Below, piece after piece: positions 36,739 to 44,491 of a stretch of DNA of 46,324 nt. Each line of letters begins with the position of its first letter. Position 1 is the stretch's first letter. Both the position numbers and the translations under genes were made by a program. The notes beneath the pieces were generated by a model, which saw nothing but the letters and a program-made list of their open reading frames with translations, had not been told where the DNA came from and did not search any database. The stretch covers positions 1-46,324 of the forward strand of contig CAJFQI010000012.1 in NCBI GenBank assembly GCA_904419005.1, written 5' to 3'. Source of the DNA: Candidatus Avimonas faecium. Lineage in GTDB: Bacteria > Bacillota > Clostridia > Oscillospirales > Acutalibacteraceae.

Positions 36739-36945
36739 TTATTCAGAAGAAGTAAACCATGCGTCAAAAGATGCCTTATGCACTCGGATAGTCCGTCCCA
36801 AACGCATCACTTTGAAATCCTTGGTTTTGCTGCAAATATGATACGCGGTTCTTTCGCTAATACCAAGTATGTCGGCAATTTCTTTAATCGTGTAGGTCTT
36901 CTTTTCTGTGCTACTTCCAGGCTGCACATTATGCTGGTTTTCCAT
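36739..36945 (-). CDS. xis: Excisionase / helix-turn-helix DNA-binding protein
   Basis: 68 residues. TYTIKEIADILGISERTAYH is a MerR-like winged helix-turn-helix, followed by KVMRLGRTIRVHKASFDAWF, the wing and recognition region typical of Tn916-type Xis and the DNA-binding excisionase family. The start at 36945 follows AAAGGAG. It lies 28 bases upstream of int in the same direction, the usual xis-int order. Confidence 0.85.
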   Translation of the reverse strand: MENQHNVQPGSSTEKKTYTIKEIADILGISERTAYHICSKTKDFKVMRLGRTIRVHKASFDAWFTSSE

Positions 36946-37314
36946 CTTGCGCTCCTTTCGTAGCCCTCGCAACGCGCTGGCATCCACCTCCACAGAGAAA
37001 CATTATCTATCCATACAGCTATCGACATTATAGCAAATAAAAGCGCGAAAACGAAGGCTAGACATAAAATATCATGTAATCGCTATGTATCACCGCTTAC
37101 CGGCCCATTTCCTGCGCCCATTCCGGCCGCGTATTTTCAGGCCGATGCTATGCATCGTTTTATCCTGTAGGCATGCTTTTATCTCCGCACACTGTCCGCA
37201 GGCACCTGTATAATTTCCGGTATTGGCATTCTGTTTTCAAGGTACACGGGCCTCAAAAGCGCTGTTCATCCATATAAAGAGCTGACGAATTTTCAAAAAG
37301 GTACACAAGAATAC
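36946..37314. other. Non-coding interval upstream of xis
   Basis: About 370 AT-rich bases without a credible gene. The minus strand contains GTGTACCTTTTTGAAAA (near 37290) and GTGTACCTTGAAAA (near 37240), a short direct repeat of the kind seen in the control regions of conjugative elements. No promoter could be fixed with confidence. Confidence 0.4.
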
Positions 37315-37351
37315 AAAAAGTCCTCTCGTTTTTTAATCGAGAGGACTTTTT
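37315..37351. terminator. Bidirectional terminator
   Basis: AAAAAGTCCTCTCG pairs with CGAGAGGACTTTTT around a nine-base loop, with A and T tracts on both sides. On the minus strand it would end the transporter operon whose last gene stops at 37639. Confidence 0.88.
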
Positions 37352-37638
37352 GCCTGCAGATTGCAAGTTGAAAAGAGGCTTCTTTGAAATAGAGGGGCAA
37401 GCAGGCGGGAAAGGTGGAAGAAACGGATAAAGAAGGAAAATCCTCCATTTCCGGATTGCGAGTTTTTTGAGTTCATATCCGCGCCAGTATCTTTGCGCCT
37501 ATTCCAAGGAGTGTGTGAAAACGGTTCAGCGGCAATATTGGAAGAATTACCTGAAGTTGGCGGATGACACCCGCCGTTCTGCTATGGGACAAGGAGAAGA
37601 AAGACAAACCCTCCCTATTCTAAAGAATGGCTGTTCAT
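37352..37638. other. Interval with a possible decayed ORF
   Basis: On the plus strand a frame from 37467 (TTG) reads KECVKTVQRQYWKNYLKLAD and other protein-like stretches, but it lacks a ribosome site, and neighbouring frames carry similarly plausible fragments. It runs into the 3' end of the ATPase gene. It is best read as a gene remnant; I do not recognise the family. Confidence 0.3.
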
Positions 37639-38319
37639 TCAGGCATTGGATTGATCCGAAAGGATGGCTCCGTCTTTAATTGTGATTATCCGCTTACAGC
37701 AGTTGGCAACCGAGCTGTCGTGAGTGACCACCATAATGGTTATGCCCCTATCATTCATTTCCTGCAAAAGTTCCATAATTTTTGCGGATGTTTCACTGTC
37801 CAACGCTCCCGTGGGTTCGTCGGCTAAAATCAGCTCCGGATTGCCGACGATTGCACGAGCGATCGCCACCCGCTGGCGCTGTCCTCCGGACAATTGATTG
37901 GCTCGTTTGTGGGCCTGGGAGGACAACTCGACTTTTTTCAATGCCTCAAGAGCCATTTCTTTCATCTTATTATAGGGCGTTTTCCCGAAATATAAGGGCA
38001 GCATTACGTTGAAAAGAACGCTTTTGTTGTTAATCAAAGAAAAATCTTGCAGCACAAAGCCAATGTGCTGATTCCTTATGGCAGCCGCTTGTTTATCGGT
38101 CAGTTTACCAACATTTTGCCCTAAGAAAGTATATTCGCCGCTTTGAAAGGTATCCAGACAGCCGATGATGTTTAAAAGCGTGGATTTCCCAGAACCGGAT
38201 TTACCGCATATCGCAACAAATTCCCCTTGGTCCACTTGGAGATTGATTCCTTTTAGCGCCTGGAACCGCTGCCCATTGCCAACCGGATAAAATTTGTCCA
38301 AATCATGTATAGTAATCAT
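37639..38319 (-). CDS. ABC transporter ATP-binding protein, MacB/LolD type
   Basis: 226 residues, the length of stand-alone ATPases that serve FtsX-like permeases. Walker A CGKSGSGKSTLLNIIG, Q-loop FVLQDFSLI, signature LSGGQRQRVAIARAI, Walker B LILADEPTGALD and switch VVTHD are intact. The start overlaps the stop of the upstream permease by four bases (ATGA), so they are translationally coupled. It is the last gene of a four-gene unit: secreted protein, permease, permease, ATPase. Confidence 0.95.
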   Translation of the reverse strand: MITIHDLDKFYPVGNGQRFQALKGINLQVDQGEFVAICGKSGSGKSTLLNIIGCLDTFQSGEYTFLGQNVGKLTDKQAAAIRNQHIGFVLQDFSLINNKSVLFNVMLPLYFGKTPYNKMKEMALEALKKVELSSQAHKRANQLSGGQRQRVAIARAIVGNPELILADEPTGALDSETSAKIMELLQEMNDRGITIMVVTHDSSVANCCKRIITIKDGAILSDQSNA

Positions 38320-39521
38320 TGATCAAGCCTCCTCAACAATTCTAAAGGAGATGTGCGACGCTGCAGCAAAAGAGACGTGGCGAATACAATCAAGAGAGTA
38401 ATCAGCAGATAGCCTAAAATGAAGAGCAGATTCCACCCGTCTACATAAAACCGGTTAAGGACAAGAATCCCATTATCCCCCAAGATCGGATAAATCACGA
38501 TAAAAACAGCGTTAATAACGGCGGCAATCACCCCGAGGATCCCAATACAGAAGAAGATAGTACGCATTCCGCGCGCCCGGCTGCAGCCACATAAATACCA
38601 AATCGCATTTTCCGACGCTTTTTGATAAATGATAATCACGCTGATGCTGAATAAGGATACCATTGTCAGAAACAACAGAAAAACGGGAAGCGGAAGAAAA
38701 GTACGCAGATTTTGCTGTATCTGCTTATTGGTAGAATCCATAAGTTCCTGATAGGAAAGGATATAATGTTCCTGCTTAGACTCATTCAGGTAAGCGTTGA
38801 TTTCCTCTTGGCTGGCGTCCTGTGAAAAAACCACAAAGTAGTTTGGATCGGGATTGAACGGGGCGTCGCTGACCGAACGCAAAAGTTCACGCGTCTCCGG
38901 CGTGTCTTTCACTAAAAAGGTGGGAAACTCTGAAATAAAATCAGCGGCGGTAACGTCCCCTGCGCTGCCGAAATCCAATGTGAAATAAGGATATCGGATA
39001 CGGCCGACGAGAACGGCGGTTATTGCGGCGGTGTCGGAACACGGAATTTCAAATGGTTTTCCAAGGGGAACGTCGGAAAAAGATCCAGACGCGTCGATCA
39101 TTTCCAAAGCCCCCTCCGACGATACGCCAGTGGAACCGAACAGCGTCCCACGGTAAATGCCTGGAGGAAACGCTTCGCAAAGGTCTTCACTCATCATGGA
39201 ACAGCCCCAGCCTACGCCGTCTATTATAAATGGATTTGTGCTGAATTTATACAACACGGTTTCCACGCCGGGGGCTTTCTTGGCGTCCTGAATCTCCTGG
39301 ATCAATTCCTCATTTGTCGGTTTGTTGCTTCCAAAATGAGTGACATAATACGAATTTTCCAATCCCGCCTTTTGAAAAGTGTCGCGGGAGTAAGTGTAAT
39401 AGCGATAGTCCCCGAAAGTGATCGTGGCAACAAAGAGGGCCACCGTCATGATGAAGGTAAGGAGCAGGCAGGGGATTTTGATCCCGCTATATACGGAACG
39501 GATACAGTCCCATCGTTTCAT
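38316..39521 (-). CDS. FtsX/MacB-like ABC permease (second permease)
   Basis: 401 residues. One N-terminal membrane span (residues about 16-36) is followed by an external domain of about 240 residues and three C-terminal spans (PVFLLFLTMVSLFSISVIII, IGILGVIAAVINAVFIVIY, LLFILGYLLITLLIVFATSL). This is the MacB/FtsX layout. The protein ends LELLRRLDQ. It starts 14 bases after the first permease and overlaps the ATPase start. Together with the other permease it would form a heterodimer that acts on a periplasm-like, outer-face substrate rather than classic transport. Confidence 0.85.
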   Translation of the reverse strand: MKRWDCIRSVYSGIKIPCLLLTFIMTVALFVATITFGDYRYYTYSRDTFQKAGLENSYYVTHFGSNKPTNEELIQEIQDAKKAPGVETVLYKFSTNPFIIDGVGWGCSMMSEDLCEAFPPGIYRGTLFGSTGVSSEGALEMIDASGSFSDVPLGKPFEIPCSDTAAITAVLVGRIRYPYFTLDFGSAGDVTAADFISEFPTFLVKDTPETRELLRSVSDAPFNPDPNYFVVFSQDASQEEINAYLNESKQEHYILSYQELMDSTNKQIQQNLRTFLPLPVFLLFLTMVSLFSISVIIIYQKASENAIWYLCGCSRARGMRTIFFCIGILGVIAAVINAVFIVIYPILGDNGILVLNRFYVDGWNLLFILGYLLITLLIVFATSLLLQRRTSPLELLRRLDQ

Positions 39522-39535
39522 GCGTTAACCCTCCT

Positions 39536-40654
39536 CTATGTGTATGAATAGTAGCCTTTCATTGCCAACAGGGAATGCCGTCGGAAGCCGAGCAAAAAAG
39601 GCAGAAGCGTTAGAAGGGAAATGCCGACGCCAAGCACAAAAAGCAGCCCATAATCCGCAGCGGTATAATAAATATTTTCCGAAACGCTTACCTTGTCAAA
39701 GAAAACTTCTTTCAGGCCGAGATGCAGCAAAAGCCCGGCCGAAACGGTAACGACGGAGAAGCAGATATTATCCATCAGCAAGAGGGCGGTCATTTTATTT
39801 TTGGAGGCCCCCACAAAACCATAAATAACATTTTCCCGGATGCTGGTCTCCATCATGTATTTCATCAGGAACATATAGCTGAACATCGAAAGCCCATAAA
39901 CCAGACAGATCATCGTCAGTTCTATTGGAAAATACTGCTGCCACATTTCTACATTAACAAAAGAGGAAGCCACTTCTTGCCGGGGAAAAAGGGCGTGCAA
40001 ATTCTGCTGCCTGCCGGAGTCCTCGGCGGTGTTCTGCGCTTTTTGCTTCGCATATAAATCAATACAATAGATCGCATGGTTCAGTTTTTTGAAGGTTTCC
40101 GGCGGGATATAGATCTCCTCCCCCGCATGGCGGCCGATGATGCGGAACGTCTCGCCGCCCAAGGTCCAGGTATTGTTCTCTTTATCCAGCCCATCCGGCT
40201 GCCGGGGGAAAACATGGGGAATGATAATGACCTTCTCCCCTTTTTCCAGTTCTTCTTCGGTAAATTTGCAGCGGCCGCTTACCGGGAGAAGAGTAGGCTG
40301 CCCGGTGAAGCAAGCGGCCAAATCGTATACAAAATTATCCGTTACCGTGCAAATGACGAGCCCATCTTCCAGCGGAAAGTCTAAGCTGGACAGCCGACTG
40401 ACAATATCGTCGTAGGAAAACTCCGCTTCGGCAGCGTTTCCCTCGCCGCTGCCGTTATCAAAATAAACAGAATAGCGGCGGTACATACGGGATTCGTCGT
40501 TCCGCAAACGAATAGAGCTGATATAGTTGCCGTAAAGATAGGCAAAGCTTGTCGTACAGATAATGCTGCTGACGAGGAAAAGAATAAAGATAAAGCGGTT
40601 ATTCTTATAATATTGGCTGATGCGGGACCATTCAAGAGAGAAGAATTTACGCAT
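39536..40654 (-). CDS. FtsX/MacB-like ABC permease (first permease)
   Basis: 372 residues. The layout is one N-terminal span (FIFILFLVSSIICTTSFAYL), a large external domain, then three spans (IELTMICLVYGLSMFSYMFL, LLLMDNICFSVVTVSAGLLL, YGLLFVLGVGISLLTLLPFL). It is unlike the second permease in detail, so the two are a heteromeric pair. The ATG at 40654 is preferred over a GTG at 40666 because AAGGTGG lies eight bases upstream. A 16-bp hairpin separates it from the secreted-protein gene. Confidence 0.83.
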   Translation of the reverse strand: MRKFFSLEWSRISQYYKNNRFIFILFLVSSIICTTSFAYLYGNYISSIRLRNDESRMYRRYSVYFDNGSGEGNAAEAEFSYDDIVSRLSSLDFPLEDGLVICTVTDNFVYDLAACFTGQPTLLPVSGRCKFTEEELEKGEKVIIIPHVFPRQPDGLDKENNTWTLGGETFRIIGRHAGEEIYIPPETFKKLNHAIYCIDLYAKQKAQNTAEDSGRQQNLHALFPRQEVASSFVNVEMWQQYFPIELTMICLVYGLSMFSYMFLMKYMMETSIRENVIYGFVGASKNKMTALLLMDNICFSVVTVSAGLLLHLGLKEVFFDKVSVSENIYYTAADYGLLFVLGVGISLLTLLPFLLGFRRHSLLAMKGYYSYT

Positions 40655-40682
40655 AGAAACAGCCACCTTAATTCATATAGTA

Positions 40683-40718
40683 AGTACGAAGGGCAAACGT
40701 TAGTTTGCCCTTCGTACT
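40683..40718 (-). repeat. Perfect intercistronic hairpin between secreted-protein and transporter genes
   Basis: AGTACGAAGGGCAAAC (40683-40698) pairs with GTTTGCCCTTCGTACT (40703-40718), with a four-base loop. No T-tract follows on the minus strand. It begins eight bases after the secreted-protein stop. It probably stabilises the upstream message or partly terminates, giving more secreted protein than transporter. Confidence 0.85.
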
Positions 40719-40725
40719 ATCGTTA

Positions 40726-41136
40726 TTACAGAGCATTAAACTGGACTTCGTCTTTTACACTACCACATATATAGCGGTGGAAGGTCCAAGACGCTTGCTT
40801 TCCCTTTGCATAACAACGGGGTGTAGTGATCCAGCCACCCGAATAAGTACTGCTGTTTTTTTCGTTTCCTACGCTCTGATTTTGTCCGCGTAAATATACG
40901 TAGGCGATCGAATCGTTTCTATGACTGTACTCAACGGAAATACTGGTTTGAGCGCTGTTGTCCACGAATAGGCTACCTGGCCAATAGCTGCACTTAAAGT
41001 TGTCATTCCTCAAGGATTCCGTCCAGCTTTTGCTCATATCTTTTGACCTATACGATACTGCGCCCGCGCCCAACGTACAAAAACTGCCTATTAGCCCCAC
41101 AGCCAATATGGAACACAAAATCCGTTTACACTTCAT
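40726..41136 (-). CDS. Small secreted protein, bacteriocin-like candidate
   Basis: 136 residues with a classic signal peptide (MKCKRILCSILAVGLIGSFC, cleavage likely after GAGA near residue 26). The mature part is about 110 residues, rich in Ser, Tyr, Trp and Asn, with three cysteines (FKCSYW, PRCYAK, YICGS). No enzyme motif is visible. Size, signal peptide and the downstream two-permease plus ATPase module recall lactococcin 972-type clusters, in which a Sec-secreted bacteriocin is followed by a membrane protein and an ATPase for immunity. Sequence similarity to that family is weak at best, so this is inference. The start follows GAGGGGGG. Confidence 0.75.
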   Translation of the reverse strand: MKCKRILCSILAVGLIGSFCTLGAGAVSYRSKDMSKSWTESLRNDNFKCSYWPGSLFVDNSAQTSISVEYSHRNDSIAYVYLRGQNQSVGNEKNSSTYSGGWITTPRCYAKGKQASWTFHRYICGSVKDEVQFNAL

Positions 41137-41580
41137 GAATAAATACCCCCCTCAATTTTTTGTTCTTTGAAAGAATAACGAACACGAAAGACTACTGACA
41201 CCAGCCGCGAAAGGGAAACATGGTGCGAAAAGGGTCGGTTATTGAGACTGTTAACACTGCAAGGGAATCACCTTTTTTTTAATGGCGATTTCATAATATC
41301 ATGAAATGATATTATGAAATGCGAAAATTATGGCTTGAAAGACAGATGAAACACCTGCTCAACAGGTGATGATGCTTACACAATAATAGAGTGCAAAAGG
41401 GGGCCTTTCTTACTCCTGAAACTATAATTCACTTTTTTAAACAACAACAGTTTGCTTTTTCTGTTAATCATATCCATATGAAAACCTATTAGTGAACGTC
41501 AATTCCCACCACGCAACAGACGAGAAGGGAAGAGGCACCCCGTATGGGATGGCTCTTCCCTTCTTATGTAGTTTGCAGAA
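41137..41580. other. Regulatory interval upstream of the secreted-protein operon
   Basis: 444 bases without a gene. It holds the 33-base palindrome at 41288-41320 and, on the minus strand between it and the secreted-protein gene, a TTGCAG-TGTTAAC-rich stretch that may be part of the promoter. No housekeeping -10/-35 pair is convincing, which would fit use of an ECF sigma factor. The part from 41321 to 41580 is AT-rich and featureless to me. Confidence 0.4.
41288..41320. promoter_or_regulatory. 33-base perfect palindrome, candidate operator
   Basis: ATTTCATAATATCAT (41288-41302), a GAA centre and ATGATATTATGAAAT (41306-41320). The arms are fully complementary over 15 bases. It lies about 150 bases upstream of the secreted-protein start and next to an eight-T run. 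An operator for a dimeric or tetrameric repressor, perhaps the element's own XRE protein, is inferred. Confidence 0.6.
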
Positions 41581-41841
41581 TCACGGGCTAATAAGATGGA
41601 GAGAAGACTCTTTGAGGGTCAAGTCCCCATTGGCTTCCTTGGAAAACAGGTTGTCCTCGAAGTAGAAGAAACAGCGCAGTTCTCCAGCGGAGAAGTCCGG
41701 CACAAAATAAAAGAGCCGGTTAATTAGGCTGTTTTCGTTCTCAAAGACATCCAAGTTCGCAAAAGGAAGGCCCGGAAGTTTGTCTGGCACAGCTGTACCG
41801 GCCCAGGACGCGTAGGCTTGTAAGACCTCAAAATCAGACAT
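41581..41841 (-). CDS. Small protein of unknown function (second gene of a two-gene unit)
   Basis: 86 residues, acidic, with many aromatic residues (LINRLFYFVPDFSAGELRCF, FYFEDNLFSKEANGD). No motif or membrane span is recognised. The start follows AAGGAGTG and lies four bases after the HTH-like gene, so the two are co-translated. The pairing of a small DNA-binding-like protein with a small partner could be a toxin-antitoxin or immunity unit; that is a guess. Confidence 0.6.
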   Translation of the reverse strand: MSDFEVLQAYASWAGTAVPDKLPGLPFANLDVFENENSLINRLFYFVPDFSAGELRCFFYFEDNLFSKEANGDLTLKESSLHLISP

Positions 41842-41845
41842 GTTT

Positions 41846-42094
41846 TCACTCCTTTCCTTCGGGCATTGGCAGGGAGCTCATCAAGTCGTCTGCTTTGCGC
41901 TCCAAACAGTCCGCCAAAGAATACAAGTACATCATGGAAATATTGGTGCCTTTCTGAATCCAATTTCGCACTTGGCGAGGACTAACAAGGCACCAATCCA
42001 CGACTTCCAGATGTTCTTTGCCACACATACAGATGCGGGAGCGGACTTTGGTGGCACAAAGGAGCGGACGCCTGCGGGCTCTGTCATCGTCCAT
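41846..42094 (-). CDS. Small HTH-like protein (first gene of a two-gene unit)
   Basis: 82 residues. The segment VSPRQVRNWIQKGTNISMMY followed by LYSLADCLERKADDLM reads like the last three helices of a Cro/C1 helix-turn-helix in which a tryptophan-containing recognition helix is followed by the usual LADxLxxxxDDL ending. The N-terminal 30 residues are basic with cysteines (RICMCGKEH). The start follows GAGAGGGGG; a later Met within the frame is possible. It is located between two terminators and the secreted-protein operon. Confidence 0.55.
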   Translation of the reverse strand: MDDDRARRRPLLCATKVRSRICMCGKEHLEVVDWCLVSPRQVRNWIQKGTNISMMYLYSLADCLERKADDLMSSLPMPEGKE

Positions 42095-42190
42095 TGGTAT
42101 CGCCCCCTCTCCATGTTCAGCATAGGGAAAAGTGACTTCCGGCGAAGAAAATGGATTTTCAAAAATTAGAAACTAGCTAGCAAGAAAAAT

Positions 42191-42228
42191 CAAAAACGTC
42201 TCTGGACAAGTGTCCAAAGACGTTTTTG
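42191..42228. terminator. Bidirectional terminator
   Basis: CAAAAACGTCT pairs with AGACGTTTTTG, enclosing a second small stem (GGAC/GTCC). A and T tracts flank it on both sides. It insulates the HTH unit from the sigma operon. The interval 42229-42348 shows nothing else. Confidence 0.8.
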
Positions 42229-42348
42229 CTCCTTAAGTTTTTGCTCCCTGTTAAACTGTTGCTTTTCATCTTCTCTCATGAGAGTAACTACTTTTTCTGC
42301 GACGTCGGAGCTAGAAGCTTCTTGAGGGGGCGATTACGCCAATCGTAT

Positions 42349-42397
42349 AAAAAACAGAGAAGCGTCCTATTGAATGCTAGGACGCTTCTCTGTTTTT
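42349..42397. terminator. Terminator of the sigma-factor operon
   Basis: AAAAACAGAGAAGCGTCCTA (42350-42369) pairs with TAGGACGCTTCTCTGTTTTT (42378-42397), a perfect 20-bp stem with an eight-base loop. On the minus strand it lies 29 bases after the last gene of the operon. Confidence 0.92.
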
Positions 42398-42426
42398 AGT
42401 ATCAGGAGAGACACAATTAATTATGG

Positions 42427-42951
42427 TTAAAAATACAGCGATGAAGTTTCGTTGTAAATATCCTGCTTATCGCGGAACCAGAGGATACCGGGTTTTTCCG
42501 CGTGATGATTGCAGATGACCCGGTAGGTATAACCATGGGCAGCCGTAACCGATTTACCTAATGGATATGTATTGGATGAAGAATATAAATCCGTCCATTT
42601 GACGTAGTCTTCCCATTTGCCATTGACTAACCGCTGAAGCGTTACATAGGAAAACCCACTTTTATCTACACCATCAATACAGTTGGTATAGCCAGATACC
42701 AATAGTTTATCGCCGCTTTTGGTAAGTTTAATTGAATTGGATGTAATCAAATTAGTAGCGCGTGTCTGGATTTCTGGAGAATCATATAAACCGACAACAG
42801 TCTCGCCTTGTTTCAGCATTTCGTCAGTTACTACAACATCCGTTACGATTGGAGGAACTTCGGTAGTAACTTCTTCTGCAACGGCCGAAAAGGCAAAACA
42901 CGCGGTTGTTAAGGTAATTGCTGCGCACAGGACTGCAAAGATACGCTTCAT
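42427..42951 (-). CDS. Secreted protein, DUF6147-like
   Basis: 174 residues with a signal peptide (MKRIFAVLCAAITLTTACFA, cleavage likely after SAVA near residue 25). The mature part has a leader rich in Val, Thr and Glu, then a beta-rich domain: LITSNSIKLTKSGDKLLVSG, YVTLQRLVNGKWEDYVKW and YTYRVICNHH. This pattern resembles the DUF6147 family of small secreted Firmicutes proteins of unknown function; the match is from memory. It is the last gene of the sigma/anti-sigma operon, 22 bases after the DUF4367 gene, so it is probably a target or effector of that system. The start follows AAGGAG. Confidence 0.75.
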   Translation of the reverse strand: MKRIFAVLCAAITLTTACFAFSAVAEEVTTEVPPIVTDVVVTDEMLKQGETVVGLYDSPEIQTRATNLITSNSIKLTKSGDKLLVSGYTNCIDGVDKSGFSYVTLQRLVNGKWEDYVKWTDLYSSSNTYPLGKSVTAAHGYTYRVICNHHAEKPGILWFRDKQDIYNETSSLYF

Positions 42952-42973
42952 TGCTTCTCATTCTCCTTCACTA

Positions 42974-43762
42974 TTATTGTATGGATTCAGCCAATTGAAT
43001 AGCCTTGTCCATATTTAACGTGGTTTCGAGGATATATTGGGTACAGTTATCCACAAAAGAAATCGTTCGGCGATCACCAAAATCCAGCACAAGTATAGCA
43101 ATGTCGCCAACGGTAATTTCCCTGCTGTCCACAATCTTACCTTGATGCTCGCCTTCGCCAATCAAATCTTTCATAATGTACTGTGTGATGGTCATATCAA
43201 TAGAATCCGAACCTTTGACAGCATGAATATTTGCATGTTTGGAAAGCTCGGTCACTTGATATTTCACTTGGATCTGCGCATCTTTCAAGAATTCATCGGG
43301 TAAAAGGACGGGAGAAATCTCGTGAGCCTCCAGTTCCTTCCTCAAATCCGTATCCGCCGGCAAGTAATTATCTGCTTGTTGGCTGGTTTCCCCGTAATCA
43401 ACTTCCACATGATCGGAAAAGAGTTCGACAACATAATTTACAATGTCAAAATGGAACACCTGCGCCGAAACAACAATCGTAGCGGAAACCATAAGTACGA
43501 AAATAGCTGCTACAAGAAGAGCCGCTTTCCAGCGTTTCTTTTTTCTAGCCGGAACCGGCGGAGCTGGTGGTACAACATCCGTATCTGGCAATTTTATATG
43601 ATCAATTTCTGCCAGCAACTCGATGCACATATCAACAATCTCGCAATCAACTTCATCCTCCGGCTTTTCTAATTCATCGTACAGCATTTTTTCTATTTCT
43701 TGCTTTGATAGGCCTAGACCCTCCTCGGTGAGGCATTTTATCAGGGCCTCTTTTATATTCAT
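42974..43762 (-). CDS. DUF4367-type membrane protein, probable anti-sigma factor
   Basis: 262 residues. The N-terminal 73 residues are cytoplasmic and acidic, and a single membrane span (AALLVAAIFVLMVSATIVVS) follows KKKRW. The external part has the DUF4367 features LRKELEAHEISPVLLPDEFL, DMTITQY and a beta-rich end. Such proteins are usually encoded directly after an ECF sigma factor and hold it at the membrane until an outside signal. The ATG at 43762 follows AAGGGTGA; a GTG at 43771 is the alternative. It lies 34 bases after the sigma gene. Confidence 0.82.
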   Translation of the reverse strand: MNIKEALIKCLTEEGLGLSKQEIEKMLYDELEKPEDEVDCEIVDMCIELLAEIDHIKLPDTDVVPPAPPVPARKKKRWKAALLVAAIFVLMVSATIVVSAQVFHFDIVNYVVELFSDHVEVDYGETSQQADNYLPADTDLRKELEAHEISPVLLPDEFLKDAQIQVKYQVTELSKHANIHAVKGSDSIDMTITQYIMKDLIGEGEHQGKIVDSREITVGDIAILVLDFGDRRTISFVDNCTQYILETTLNMDKAIQLAESIQ

Positions 43763-43796
43763 GTATCTCACCCTTACATCATATTAGAGACGATCG

Positions 43797-44396
43797 TTAG
43801 GCATTTCTTACAGACGATTTTTCATCTTTTTCTATTTTCGTACTATTGAACTCATTTTCTTCTACACCTCTAATTATTTCTGAAACTTTTGCCTCTATTT
43901 TCTTTTTAAGCATCCATTTCTTCTTATATAAATAATTAGTGTTGATGTGAAGCTGATTTGCCACCTCATCCGGAGGGTACGAGTGTAGAAAGCAACCGTT
44001 AAATATAAATTTTTCTTCTTCGGATAATGTTTTAACAAGCATTTTGATAAGCACACTGTCACTGAACTCATCTTTTATAATTTCTTCAACATAGTCGTAC
44101 TCAATGCCGTACTGCTCATTTTCGGAGTTCTCAAAAAGATCTACGATTTTTTGCCTTTTTTCTGCTTGCTTTTCTATTCGCAGCACTTGTGTTAGGGCTA
44201 CCTTACGCAGCCAAGCGCCTACATTTCCGATTTTGTGTTTTTTTAATAATGCCTCGTAATACAGGAGAAATACCTCTTGGCAACAATCCTCTATCATATC
44301 TGGGGAACGGTGCAGATGACATGCGCAAAATTTTTTAATCCGATCGTAATGCTCATTCCATGCTTCTTGGTAAAGAATTTTCAGAGATTCTCTCAT
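43797..44396 (-). CDS. ECF-type RNA polymerase sigma factor
   Basis: 199 residues. Region 2 is seen in HLHRSPDMIEDCCQEVFLLY and NVGAWLRKVALTQVLRIEKQ. Region 4 is seen in LSEEEKFIFNGCFLHSYPPD and EVANQLHINTNYLYKKKWML, a helix-turn-helix for -35 recognition. A lysine/glutamate-rich tail follows. The start follows GAAGGTGA. It heads an operon with the DUF4367 protein and a secreted protein. A housekeeping promoter inside the end of the upstream XRE gene drives it. It may also control the secreted-protein-transporter operon, which lacks a clear housekeeping promoter. Confidence 0.85.
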   Translation of the reverse strand: MRESLKILYQEAWNEHYDRIKKFCACHLHRSPDMIEDCCQEVFLLYYEALLKKHKIGNVGAWLRKVALTQVLRIEKQAEKRQKIVDLFENSENEQYGIEYDYVEEIIKDEFSDSVLIKMLVKTLSEEEKFIFNGCFLHSYPPDEVANQLHINTNYLYKKKWMLKKKIEAKVSEIIRGVEENEFNSTKIEKDEKSSVRNA

Positions 44397-44462
44397 AATG
44401 ATTACTTCACCTTCAGTTATGAATTTCCTGCAATTCTATTGGGCGTATTTTTCAGTGTGTTT

Positions 44463-44491
44463 AGTATATCATGATCCACTTTCATTTTCAA
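44463..44491 (-). promoter_or_regulatory. Promoter of the sigma operon
   Basis: On the minus strand TTGAAA (44491-44486), 17 bases, then TATACT (44468-44463). The -35 lies inside the last codons of the XRE gene. The leader before the sigma gene is about 60 bases. Confidence 0.7.

Noticed and set aside
40726-41136. Firm assignment to the lactococcin 972 family
   Set aside because: Context fits, but the mature sequence lacks the His/Tyr-rich pattern and typical ending; only an architectural analogy is justified.
41840-42169. Plus-strand frame of 109 codons opposite the small HTH gene
   Set aside because: No ribosome site and no motif; the minus strand has two coupled genes with good ribosome sites and an HTH-like pattern.
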